A stretch of DNA of 64,000 nt, taken from Flagellimonas pelagia (lineage in GTDB: Bacteria; Bacteroidota; Bacteroidia; Flavobacteriales; Flavobacteriaceae). Made by a program: the position numbers and the translations under genes. Location: the NCBI RefSeq assembly GCF_003584135.1, contig NZ_QXFI01000013.1, positions 124,001 through 188,000 on the forward strand, in the 5' to 3' direction. Under the pieces are notes generated by a model, which worked only from the letters and a program-made list of their open reading frames with translations, had not been told where the DNA came from and ran no database searches. This document shows, in pieces, positions 1-8,425 of this stretch (position 1 is its first letter; every line of letters starts with the position of its first letter).

Positions 1-746
1 AACAGCAGTTCTCCTTTTGTACAGGAAACTTCGGCTATCATGCTAGACCGACTGGTCAGACCGGAATACAAAACCGCTTGTGCCCGGTCGTAGTCAAAAA
101 TCATGCTGGTCTGAAGTTCCGTCCCATTGGGGTGGAAATTGGAGGTAGCCAAAATTTTATCCGGCATCCCCAACAACAAATACGCAAGAAAAATAGGATA
201 AATCCCAATATCAAGAACAGAACCTGAAGCCAATTCGGGGTTCAATAATCTTGAATCCTCGTCCCTGTCCAAAGCATAGAAGGCAAAATCAGCATGCAGG
301 TAACAAAGCTCGCCCAACTCTTCATCATCGATCATTTGCTTTACTTTTTGAATCGTAGGATTAAAGCGCGACCACATAGCTTCCATCAAGAAAACGTTGT
401 TCCGCTTTGATGCTGCCACCATCTCCTCCACCTCGGCTTTGCTTATCCCCAACGGTTTTTCGCAAAGCACATGTTTTCCATTTTCCATGGCCCCAATGGC
501 CAAATCCTTGTGAAAATTATGAGGGGTTGCTATGTAGAGTACGTCCACCTCAGGGGATTGAAACAGTTCTTCATAAGTACCAAAAACATGTGGCACCTCA
601 AATTCATCCGCAAACTCCTGTGCCCTTTGCAAACTTCTTGAGCCAACTCCCGTGAGTATGGCATCTTTAACCAATTGAAGGTCCGACGCAAATTTCCTTG
701 CTATTTTTCCTGGGCCAACAACGCCCCATTTGATTTTGCTTTCCAT
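1..746 (-). CDS. Gfo/Idh/MocA family oxidoreductase (C-terminus cut by window edge)
   Basis: Reading the minus strand from the ATG at 746 gives about 248 residues with no stop before the window edge. The N-terminus has a Rossmann NAD(P) fold (VVGPGKIARKF). The family hallmark CEKPLG follows near residue 95, and DIGIYP near residue 190 fits the dihydrodiol dehydrogenase / glucose-fructose oxidoreductase branch. Such enzymes oxidise or reduce sugars or related alcohols with NAD(P); the substrate cannot be read here. It is transcribed divergently from the acyl-CoA carboxylase gene. A -7-like box (TACTTTTG on the minus strand, 753-760) lies so close to the start that the leader would be only a few bases. 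Confidence 0.88.
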   Translation of the reverse strand, partial: MESKIKWGVVGPGKIARKFASDLQLVKDAILTGVGSRSLQRAQEFADEFEVPHVFGTYEELFQSPEVDVLYIATPHNFHKDLAIGAMENGKHVLCEKPLGISKAEVEEMVAASKRNNVFLMEAMWSRFNPTIQKVKQMIDDEELGELCYLHADFAFYALDRDEDSRLLNPELASGSVLDIGIYPIFLAYLLLGMPDKILATSNFHPNGTELQTSMIFDYDRAQAVLYSGLTSRSSMIAEVSCTKGELL

Positions 747-808
747 ATATCCCAAAAGTAATGATTATAACTCCTTATCTTTAGCCGACTAAACGAATTT
801 GGACAAAA

Positions 809-2437
809 ATGGACCTTACCTTCAATAAAAACGAAGACCATAATAAATTAAAACTCTCCGAGTTACGAAGAAGACTTGCAGAAGTAAAACTGGGTGGTGG
901 CAAAAAGCGGATTGAAAAACTACATGCCCAAGGCAAAATGTCGGCCAGGGAGCGCATCGATTATTTGCTGGATAAAAATGCTCCTGCAATCGAAATTGGC
1001 GCTTTTGCAGGTGATGGCATGTATGCGGAGCATGGAGGTTGCCCTTCGGGAGGGGTTGTGGTGAAAATTGGATACGTGAAGGGAAAACAATGTGTAGTGG
1101 TCGCCAATGATGCCACCGTAAAAGCCGGAGCTTGGTTTCCCATCACAGGAAAGAAGAATTTAAGGGCCCAAGAAATTGCCATGGAAAACAAACTGCCCAT
1201 CATTTACTTGGTTGATAGTGCCGGGGTATACCTTCCCATGCAGGATGAAATTTTTCCGGACAAGGAGCATTTCGGTCGCATTTTCAGGAACAATGCCATC
1301 ATGAGCAGTATGGGAATCACCCAGATTGCCGCAGTTATGGGTAGTTGTGTGGCCGGTGGCGCCTACTTGCCCATTATGAGTGATGAAGCTCTGATCGTTG
1401 ACAAAACAGGAAGCATTTTTTTGGCGGGCAGTTATCTGGTAAAAGCGGCCATTGGCGAAAGCATCGATAACGAAACCCTTGGCGGGGCAACGACCCATTC
1501 TGAAATCAGTGGGGTTACCGATTACAAAGCCAAGGATGACAAAGATGCTTTGGACAGAATCAAAAACATAGTGGACAAGATCGGAGATTTTGAAAAAGCT
1601 GGGTACAACAGAGCTGAGGCCAAGTCACCCATCGACAATCCGGAGGATATTTACGGACTTTTGCCTTCATCCCGAAGTGATCAGTACGACATGTTGGAAA
1701 TCATCAAACGCTTGGTAGACAATTCCGAATTTGAACAGTACAAAGAGGGCTATGGCAAAACCATTCTGACCGGTTATGCCCGTATTGATGGCTGGGCCGT
1801 AGGCATTGTGGCCAATCAGCGAAAAGTGGTAAAAACCAAACAGGGAGAGATGCAGTTCGGGGGTGTGATCTATTCCGATTCTGCTGACAAGGCCACCCGT
1901 TTTATTGCCAATTGCAATCAAAAGAAGATCCCATTGGTCTTTCTTCAAGATGTTACGGGATTCATGGTGGGTAGCAAGAGTGAACATGGGGGTATCATAA
2001 AGGATGGTGCCAAAATGGTGAATGCGGTGAGCAATTCCGTAGTGCCTAAATTCACTATTGTAATTGGAAATAGTTATGGTGCAGGCAATTATGCCATGTG
2101 TGGAAAAGCATATGACCCCCGGTTGATAGTTGCTTGGCCCAGCGCGGAACTTGCAGTAATGAGCGGGAATTCAGCTGCAAAAGTTTTATTGCAAATTGAA
2201 AAAGCATCATTGGAGAAAAATGGAGAGCCCCTTGACCCTGAAAAAGAACAAGCCCTTTTTGACAAGATCAAGCAGCGATATGATGATCAAATTTCACCGT
2301 ATTACGCCGCTGCGCGACTTTGGACAGATGCCATCATCGACCCCCTGGATACCCGTAAATGGATTTCCATGGGTATTGAGGCCGCCAATCATGCTCCGAT
2401 TGAGAAAAAATTCAATTTGGGAATATTGCAAGTGTAA
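809..2437 (+). CDS. Acyl-CoA carboxylase beta (carboxyltransferase) subunit
   Basis: 542 residues, the usual length for the beta subunit of biotin-dependent acyl-CoA carboxylases. It transfers CO2 from carboxybiotin to an acyl-CoA. Two crotonase-like carboxyltransferase halves are visible. The first has the oxyanion loop GSCVAGGAYLP around residue 180, the second GNSYGAGNYAMCG around residue 425. The pattern IYLVDSAGVYLP plus DKEHFGRIF is closer to methylcrotonyl-CoA carboxylase beta than to propionyl-CoA carboxylase, so leucine or isoprenoid breakdown is plausible; substrate assignment is inference. No biotin carboxylase or biotin carrier gene is in the window. A weak box TATCTTTA at 776-783 could be the promoter. 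The gene ends 4 bases from the convergent plug-protein gene. Confidence 0.93.
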   Translation: MDLTFNKNEDHNKLKLSELRRRLAEVKLGGGKKRIEKLHAQGKMSARERIDYLLDKNAPAIEIGAFAGDGMYAEHGGCPSGGVVVKIGYVKGKQCVVVANDATVKAGAWFPITGKKNLRAQEIAMENKLPIIYLVDSAGVYLPMQDEIFPDKEHFGRIFRNNAIMSSMGITQIAAVMGSCVAGGAYLPIMSDEALIVDKTGSIFLAGSYLVKAAIGESIDNETLGGATTHSEISGVTDYKAKDDKDALDRIKNIVDKIGDFEKAGYNRAEAKSPIDNPEDIYGLLPSSRSDQYDMLEIIKRLVDNSEFEQYKEGYGKTILTGYARIDGWAVGIVANQRKVVKTKQGEMQFGGVIYSDSADKATRFIANCNQKKIPLVFLQDVTGFMVGSKSEHGGIIKDGAKMVNAVSNSVVPKFTIVIGNSYGAGNYAMCGKAYDPRLIVAWPSAELAVMSGNSAAKVLLQIEKASLEKNGEPLDPEKEQALFDKIKQRYDDQISPYYAAARLWTDAIIDPLDTRKWISMGIEAANHAPIEKKFNLGILQV

Positions 2438-2441
2438 GTTC

Positions 2442-4190
2442 TTAATTATGAGCCACTTCTGAAGGTAAAACAATACTGAACAAAAATTGATTGGCTTCTT
2501 TTAAACCCAACCGAAAAAACTTAATTTCCTTGGTCTGCAACTTGCTCCCGTAATTCTTATAAACGGTGGCCTTCAAGTAACTCGGCGTAAATTGTTTGTT
2601 TCCGTGATACGTGGCATTTACCTTCCAAATCCCAGGTAAGGCATCATCCAAAAGAAAATCTGCCATGGAGTATCCCTGTTCTTTTTCAGACCGGATGCGA
2701 TCCGGCATATCTTCCATAGTATGTTTCCAGTTGAAATATTGATTGTTTGGGTTCACAAACTGCAAGTCGAATTCCGCCTCGGAATCGTTCCATTCAAAGA
2801 CCAATCTTGTGGTATATGCGTCAATCCCATCCCCGTTCCGCACACGTATCTGTTTGGAACCAGACTTCAAAGTGAAAAGGTTGTCCATTTCCCGCTGAAG
2901 GATTTCCGATAATTCGAGGGTGTCCTTACTCAAAAGACCTTCATCCAACAAATAGGAGTGTCGTGCATAAATTGAAGTTGCCGACTCCTTGAATCCTAGG
3001 TTGCGATAGCTATTGGCCATATCAATATAACTCTGGGCATATTCAGGTCTTAGGGCATACACCTCTTTATACAATGCATGGGCTTTTTCTAATCTTCCTT
3101 GGGATTCGTATATGTAGGCTAGGGATTTTAACCATATCGCATTGTTCCTGAATTGATTAAAATTCTCTTCCACAATTTTATCGGCTTCATCCACCCCAAA
3201 CATTTCATACATCAAGGCATAACAATCCAAATAGAAATAGGGCACATTGGAATATGATTTTTCAAATTCATCAAAGTTGTTGAGCGCCTCGGTTAAGGAG
3301 GTTGCATTTTGAATCGCCAGCAAATAACTTGGCACTTCATTTTTGGCTTCCTCGTGTGAAACTACTTTCTCGGTCACAAAATTGTCTCTTAATCTGGCCC
3401 GATCGTAAGATTGTGAACTGTTTTCCTCCCTTAATCCATGGACCCCATTTTTGGTATTGATAATGACCACACCGCCACTTGCAATATGTCCATACCGCCA
3501 AACTGCCTGGATACCTGGAATGATACCCACCCTTATAACCATGGAAACATCCAACCAAGTAGGTGCATCATTGAAAATATTCCCGTCAATTTCAAATAAG
3601 GCCGGTGTTCGGTAACCTACAGAACCCATTCCCCTTATAAATAGAGCCCTGTTAGATACTCCAGTAGCTGGATTACTAACTGTTCCAACCCGTATACCCG
3701 CTCTTCTACTTGCAATGGCGTTTAAAATATCGGATCCGGGAGTGAATTCAGAACCGTCAATCACCTTCAAATGATAGGCAACTGTGGCTGGACTTATATA
3801 TCCAAATGAAGTGTTGACCACAGAAGAATCCGTGATGTAGGTCATCGCGAGTTTTTTCTGTTTACTGATTTTTTGTTCAACCACCACTTCATCCAACTGT
3901 TCCACCCTCAGGTTCATTTTAATGTTCAAAATTTTGGTGACATCCTCTACCAAAATGGAAACGGTGTCCATACCGATGTAGGTATATTGGAGTTCGTCCT
4001 TGGGTTTTGCCAAAATCCGATACCATCCTTCATCATTGGAACTTGTTTTTAATCCAGAAGCTAGATTGACAACATGGACATTGGATAATTTGGATGTGCC
4101 ATCCGTAATTCTCCCTGAAATGGTGTTTTGCGCATTAATGCACCCCATCCAAAAAAAGAATAACAGTATGAATCCAAAATACTTTCCCAT
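2442..4190 (-). CDS. Barrel-less TonB plug protein with TPR and DUF2135-like domain (copy B)
   Basis: 582 residues. Order of parts: signal peptide (ending about CINAQ, residue 20); a carboxypeptidase-regulatory-like beta domain (about 22-105) ending in the LDEVVV linker seen before plugs; a TonB receptor plug (about 130-255, with RALFIRGMGS, EIDGNIF and GGVVIINTKNG); then, instead of a 22-strand barrel, TPR-like helices (about 330-440) and a C-terminal beta domain (about 470-575) resembling DUF2135/YfaP (AEFDLQFVNP, PGIWKVNATYHGNKQ). The function is unknown. It begins 8 bases after the stop of its upstream paralogue, so the two are almost certainly co-transcribed. A periplasmic or surface scaffold that mimics or contacts SusC-type receptors is inference only. 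Confidence 0.85.
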   Translation of the reverse strand: MGKYFGFILLFFFWMGCINAQNTISGRITDGTSKLSNVHVVNLASGLKTSSNDEGWYRILAKPKDELQYTYIGMDTVSILVEDVTKILNIKMNLRVEQLDEVVVEQKISKQKKLAMTYITDSSVVNTSFGYISPATVAYHLKVIDGSEFTPGSDILNAIASRRAGIRVGTVSNPATGVSNRALFIRGMGSVGYRTPALFEIDGNIFNDAPTWLDVSMVIRVGIIPGIQAVWRYGHIASGGVVIINTKNGVHGLREENSSQSYDRARLRDNFVTEKVVSHEEAKNEVPSYLLAIQNATSLTEALNNFDEFEKSYSNVPYFYLDCYALMYEMFGVDEADKIVEENFNQFRNNAIWLKSLAYIYESQGRLEKAHALYKEVYALRPEYAQSYIDMANSYRNLGFKESATSIYARHSYLLDEGLLSKDTLELSEILQREMDNLFTLKSGSKQIRVRNGDGIDAYTTRLVFEWNDSEAEFDLQFVNPNNQYFNWKHTMEDMPDRIRSEKEQGYSMADFLLDDALPGIWKVNATYHGNKQFTPSYLKATVYKNYGSKLQTKEIKFFRLGLKEANQFLFSIVLPSEVAHN

Positions 4191-4198
4191 CCTGAATT

Positions 4199-5932
4199 TT
4201 AGTTATGAACCACTCTTGCAGGAATACTCATGGTAAACAGTTGTTGGTTGATGTCCCTTGTTCCCAATTGAAACACCTTTACTTCCTTACTTTGCAGTTT
4301 GCTGCCATAATTTCTATAAATGATGGCCTTGACAAAAGTTGGCGTTACCTGTTTGTTGCCATGATAAGTTGCATTTACCTTCCAAATGCCTGGCAGCTCA
4401 TCATCCAACAGAAAATCCGCCATGGAATACCCTTGCTCCTTTTCGGATCGGATACGCTCTGGCATCTCCTCCATAGTATGTTTCCAATTGAAGAATTGGT
4501 TATCGGGGTTCACAAACTGTAAGTCGAATTCCGCTTCGGAATCGTTCCATTCAAAAACCAATCTGGTGGCATAGGCTTCATCTGCATTGCTCTTTCGTTG
4601 CTTGATTTTTAGGGAGCTACTTTCCAAAGTGAAAAGATTGTTCATTTCACGTTTCATGATATCGGCTAAATCCAGGCTATCCTTGGGCAACAGACCCTCG
4701 TCCAACAAATAGGAATGTCTGGCATAAAGTGAAACAGCCGACTCCGGTCTATTAAGGTCACGGTAACTGTTTGCCATATCAATAAAACTTTGGGCATAAT
4801 CCGGCCGTAGGGTATATATTCTTTTGTAGAGTTCATGTGCCGTTTCCACTCTGCCCTCTGCGTCCAACACGTAAGCCATGGCTTTTAGATAAACGGGGTT
4901 GTCCTGCGACATAGTCATGAAATCATTCAAAATACCATTAGCATAATCCTTGGCGTTCTGCTCCTCATAAAAATAACGATAGGCTTCCATCAAAAAGTAG
5001 GGATGACTTTTGAATGCGTTGCCATTCTGTTCGTAGGTTAATTTGGCCTCTTGTAACGATTCACTATTCCAAAGTTTTTCACCATATGTTGATGTGGGCG
5101 CTTCCTTACCATCAATGGAAACCACATTCCCCTTTACATAATTGTTTCGCAAAAGGGCTTGATCATAGTTTTCCTTTTCTTTCAACCGATACGTGCCGTT
5201 TTTGGTGTTTACCACTACCACACCACCAGCACCAATAGATCCATATCGTGAGGTAGCCATAATTCCTGGCATGAGTGCTACGCGTTCCACATTACTTGGG
5301 TCAAGCCATGAGGGGCCTTGTGTAAATATCTGGCCATCAATGTCATAAATAGCAGGTTTCTTAGCCATAATGGAACCCATACTTCTAGAGTACACATCAA
5401 ATGAGTAATCCGGGTTAATTACAACATTCAAACCAGCAAATTTGCCCCTCAAGAACATGCCAAAATGGTAGTGATTGCTGATCATGTCCTTACTTGTCAG
5501 AATGGGCAATCGACCTGCAAATGTTTCTTTGTCTATAATGCCGAATGCAGTCCGGATCAAGTTTTCATTGGTGGCATATTGTTGCTCCATGATTCGTTGC
5601 TTGTTCCTGCCCACTTCACTTACAACTTCCACTTCATCCAGTGCTTCTACCTGCATTTGCATGCTTACGTTCAAAATCCTGGTCACATCTTCCACAATAA
5701 TGGAAATCGTATCCATACCCATATAAGAAAATTGAAGCTCTTCCTTGGGTTTTGCCAAAATTTGATACATACCCTCCTGATCAGAAGCTGTTGATACTCC
5801 CGAAACAAGGTTTTGTATGTTCACATTTTTTAAGGCACTCCCCTCATGGGTAATACGTCCACCGATCGATTTTTGACCATAAACCAAAATCGTTGGACAA
5901 AGCAACACGAAAACTACAATAGATAACCTCAT
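4199..5932 (-). CDS. Barrel-less TonB plug protein with TPR and DUF2135-like domain (copy A)
   Basis: 577 residues with the same order as the downstream copy: signal peptide ending near YGQ, carboxypeptidase-regulatory-like domain, LDEVEVV linker, plug (GSIMAKKPAIYDIDGQIF; GAGGVVVVNTKNG), TPR region (RPDYAQSFIDMANSYRDLN) and a DUF2135-like end. The C-terminal half is far more similar to copy B than the plug half is, which points to tandem duplication followed by divergence of the plug. The start at 5932 is supported by the signal peptide. It lies 41 bases after the M24 peptidase stop on the same strand, so it may belong to that transcript. A 9-bp inverted repeat brackets the start codon (see 5921-5959). 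Confidence 0.85.
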   Translation of the reverse strand: MRLSIVVFVLLCPTILVYGQKSIGGRITHEGSALKNVNIQNLVSGVSTASDQEGMYQILAKPKEELQFSYMGMDTISIIVEDVTRILNVSMQMQVEALDEVEVVSEVGRNKQRIMEQQYATNENLIRTAFGIIDKETFAGRLPILTSKDMISNHYHFGMFLRGKFAGLNVVINPDYSFDVYSRSMGSIMAKKPAIYDIDGQIFTQGPSWLDPSNVERVALMPGIMATSRYGSIGAGGVVVVNTKNGTYRLKEKENYDQALLRNNYVKGNVVSIDGKEAPTSTYGEKLWNSESLQEAKLTYEQNGNAFKSHPYFLMEAYRYFYEEQNAKDYANGILNDFMTMSQDNPVYLKAMAYVLDAEGRVETAHELYKRIYTLRPDYAQSFIDMANSYRDLNRPESAVSLYARHSYLLDEGLLPKDSLDLADIMKREMNNLFTLESSSLKIKQRKSNADEAYATRLVFEWNDSEAEFDLQFVNPDNQFFNWKHTMEEMPERIRSEKEQGYSMADFLLDDELPGIWKVNATYHGNKQVTPTFVKAIIYRNYGSKLQSKEVKVFQLGTRDINQQLFTMSIPARVVHN

Positions 5933-5959
5933 AAGATCATGATGTTTAATAGGTTATCT
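5921..5959 (-). promoter_or_regulatory. Hairpin around a start codon, with mini-ORF
   Basis: On the minus strand AGATAACCT (5951-5959) is perfectly complementary to AGGTTATCT (5921-5929), with a 21-base loop. The right arm is codons 2-4 of the plug gene, and the start codon is the last triplet of the loop. The loop also holds an earlier ATG (ATG ATC TTA TGA) whose stop overlaps the real start as ATGA. The structure could limit or couple initiation. Only the sequence pairing is seen. Confidence 0.45.
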
Positions 5960-5973
5960 AATTTACAAAAAAA

Positions 5974-7320
5974 TCAGTTGCCCAATTGTGGTTTAGGCCT
6001 TGGAATAAGTAGCATTTCTGTTTGTCTACCATTCACATACCTAAATCCGTCCTCTCCATAAAACCCTGGTTCTTCGAGCATGATTCGAATATCACGATTC
6101 CATTCGGGGATATTCACGGTAGCATTGAGTTCTATGGCATAAGCGGTATTGGGGTTGAGGGGATAGTTTTCCCCATCATCTTTCATGACACCTCCTTGAG
6201 CGTCCCACATGCCAATAGTGGTTCCGGCTGAGTGGCCATAGGTTCCCAATGGATGGGTATAAAGGGCAGGTCTAAGACCCGCATCTTTGGCATCTTGTAA
6301 GGCCTTGGCCAAAATTGCATTGCCCACCTTTCCTTTGATCATGTTCTGGGTCAAGAAATCCTGCACACGGTTGCCCTCTTTCAAGGCATTGACCAAAAAT
6401 TCAGGTGCTTCCCTTTCTTCTGGTAATAAAACATAGCCCATTTCCTGACAATCCGTATTGAGTCTTAGGTAGGTAATCCCAAAATCACAGTGCAATAAAT
6501 CTCCGGGAAGAATCACTTTGTCAGCTTCTCCTGCAGAAAAGGAGGTGAGATGACTTACTAGACCTTCGTTATTTCTTTGGATATCCACAGTAGGATGGAA
6601 CCACGTTTCCAGCCCAAGGTCGGTGACCTTTTGGCGCATCCACCACACCACATCATCTGTTGTGGTGATTCCAGGGGTAATTACTTTTTCAGAAAAGGCT
6701 TCTGCCACGATACTATGGGTAATATCCGTCAATTGGGCAAAAATGGCCATTTCCCGAGAGGTACGGGTCTCTATCCAACGTACGGCCAATTGCTCAGCAG
6801 AACCCACTTTGGAATGATATTTTTTGGGAAGATTGGCCATAAACTCATCGTAATCTGTTTTGTCCAGTCCATCGGCTATATTGTGGTCCTTGGAAAAATT
6901 CAGACCTATCTTTTTAGGGTTCCGCTCTTCGATCAACTCCATCAACCGTTTCCATTGATTGGGTTCTTTCTCCTTGTCCCATGCCGAAATGATGCTCTTT
7001 CCCACATTGTAACGGGCCACTGCCAATTTATCGATCGTGTTTTTTTCCTTGTTGCGGTAAAAGAGAAGAATGGTGCGCCTTCTGGCATTCAACCACGTGG
7101 CAGGTAGCATGGTCCTGATCACGGGGTCTTCGTTATATTCCCTAGAAATAACGACCCACATATCCAAACCCGTATCGTCCATCAGTTTTGGTAGCAAATG
7201 GTTAAATCGTTCCTCCAATATTTCATCCACTACCCGAGCCCTTTCTTTTTCTGAAAGGATCTCTTGTGACATCACAAAAAAGGGAAGCAGCAGCAGAATA
7301 AGGTTTATTGTTTTTAGCAT
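5974..7320 (-). CDS. M24 family metallopeptidase (Xaa-Pro aminopeptidase-like), secreted
   Basis: 448 residues from the ATG at 7320. This start is chosen over a longer reading to 7410 because it begins a clean signal peptide (MLKTINLILLLLPFFVMSQ) and avoids overlap with menE. The pita-bread fold metal ligands of the family are visible: HCDFGI with a second Asp in RLNTDCQ, the His in YGHSAGTT, and Glu residues in IMLEEPG and RQTEM. It probably removes N-terminal residues next to proline, or cleaves dipeptides, in the periplasm. It follows menE by 31 bases and precedes the plug genes by 41, all on one strand, so it may be the link of one long operon. Confidence 0.88.
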   Translation of the reverse strand: MLKTINLILLLLPFFVMSQEILSEKERARVVDEILEERFNHLLPKLMDDTGLDMWVVISREYNEDPVIRTMLPATWLNARRRTILLFYRNKEKNTIDKLAVARYNVGKSIISAWDKEKEPNQWKRLMELIEERNPKKIGLNFSKDHNIADGLDKTDYDEFMANLPKKYHSKVGSAEQLAVRWIETRTSREMAIFAQLTDITHSIVAEAFSEKVITPGITTTDDVVWWMRQKVTDLGLETWFHPTVDIQRNNEGLVSHLTSFSAGEADKVILPGDLLHCDFGITYLRLNTDCQEMGYVLLPEEREAPEFLVNALKEGNRVQDFLTQNMIKGKVGNAILAKALQDAKDAGLRPALYTHPLGTYGHSAGTTIGMWDAQGGVMKDDGENYPLNPNTAYAIELNATVNIPEWNRDIRIMLEEPGFYGEDGFRYVNGRQTEMLLIPRPKPQLGN

Positions 7321-7351
7321 GGTTGATTTTTGGTTTATGAAAATACTGAAA

Positions 7352-8425
7352 TTATAAGATTTGCAGTACTGTTTTTTCTCGGTGAATTTTTTGTGTAGAA
7401 GTTTCCACAAAAGATTTTACAAAGTAAATCTCCTTGGGAACTTCATATTTTGAGATATCCCTTAAGGATTTAATCTGTTTAAGGAGTGCTTCTTTTGGTG
7501 TAGGTTCCCCTTCAATGACCAGAACCAGTTTTTGTCCCAACGCCTGATCTGGTATTCCCATGACAAAAAAACGTGGTGTGATTATCGATGCCAACTTGAC
7601 CTCAATGGTTTCAGGCATCAGTTTGACCCCTCCTGAATTGATTACACTATCATAACGCCCCAACCATTTAAAACGGGTTTCACTGACCAATTCTACCAGG
7701 TCATTGGTAACAACTTCATGATCTGAAATATTGGGAGCATCAATGACCAAACAGCTTCTATCATCTGTTGCCAAAGTAACATGGGGAAGGGCCTCAAAAT
7801 AAGGGGTTGGTTTAGGAACTATTTCTTTTACTGCTATATGGGTTATGGTCTCCGTCATTCCATAGGTCTCGTAGGCCCTCAAGTGAATTTTAAGCAACTC
7901 GGAACGTAATTTGTCGTCCACCGGGGCTCCACCAATGATCAAAGTCTTGATTCGTGACAAATACTCCAAGGAGTTTTGGACCTGTAGCGGAACCATCGCG
8001 GTAAAATCGTACTGTTTTTGATTGTGGGACAAAGGGGTTGATGTAGGTTCCACTTCATCCAAATGCAGACCAAGGACCATGGCCCGTACCAACATCATTT
8101 TTCCTGCAATACCTGTGCAAGGCAAACATAAAAGAGCAGATTGTTTGGGTCGTAACTTAAAATATTCCCCTGTGGCCATGACCGAATTGACCATCTGCTC
8201 TTTTTTCAAAGTGATTTTTTTGGGTTTTCCTGTTGAACCTGAAGTGAAGACTTCCACCGTGGGTTTGTCAGAAACCCAATCCAATAAAAAATCGCCCAAA
8301 GGAATCTCGTAGGCTTCCCCTTCCTTGACCAGACTGTAACCAATCTCCGATAAATCCTCCAAAGAATAGGAGACACCGTTCAGTCTAAATTCAGGATGGA
8401 TGTTATGCCAAATCGGAATCTCCAT
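7352..8425 (-). CDS. menE: o-succinylbenzoate--CoA ligase (MenE-like)
   Basis: 357 residues, a short member of the ANL adenylate-forming family. It has the P-loop FTSGSTGKPKKITL (about residue 60), the A5 motif YGMTET (about 190) and the A7/A8 region WLGRYDSVINSGGVKL (about 255). It activates o-succinylbenzoate as its CoA thioester in menaquinone synthesis. The length is below that of the Bacillus enzyme (about 486), but short forms are usual in Bacteroidota. The assignment rests on this plus the immediate neighbourhood of menC. Its first 23 bases overlap the CPBP protease gene, indicating translational coupling. Confidence 0.87.
   Translation of the reverse strand: MEIPIWHNIHPEFRLNGVSYSLEDLSEIGYSLVKEGEAYEIPLGDFLLDWVSDKPTVEVFTSGSTGKPKKITLKKEQMVNSVMATGEYFKLRPKQSALLCLPCTGIAGKMMLVRAMVLGLHLDEVEPTSTPLSHNQKQYDFTAMVPLQVQNSLEYLSRIKTLIIGGAPVDDKLRSELLKIHLRAYETYGMTETITHIAVKEIVPKPTPYFEALPHVTLATDDRSCLVIDAPNISDHEVVTNDLVELVSETRFKWLGRYDSVINSGGVKLMPETIEVKLASIITPRFFVMGIPDQALGQKLVLVIEGEPTPKEALLKQIKSLRDISKYEVPKEIYFVKSFVETSTQKIHREKTVLQIL

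Noticed and set aside
6577-7107. 176-codon plus-strand reading frame
   Set aside because: Fully antisense to the M24 peptidase, whose catalytic motifs are intact; its translation has no family features. The same holds for the other long frames opposite clear genes, such as 17603-18070 and 39902-40444.
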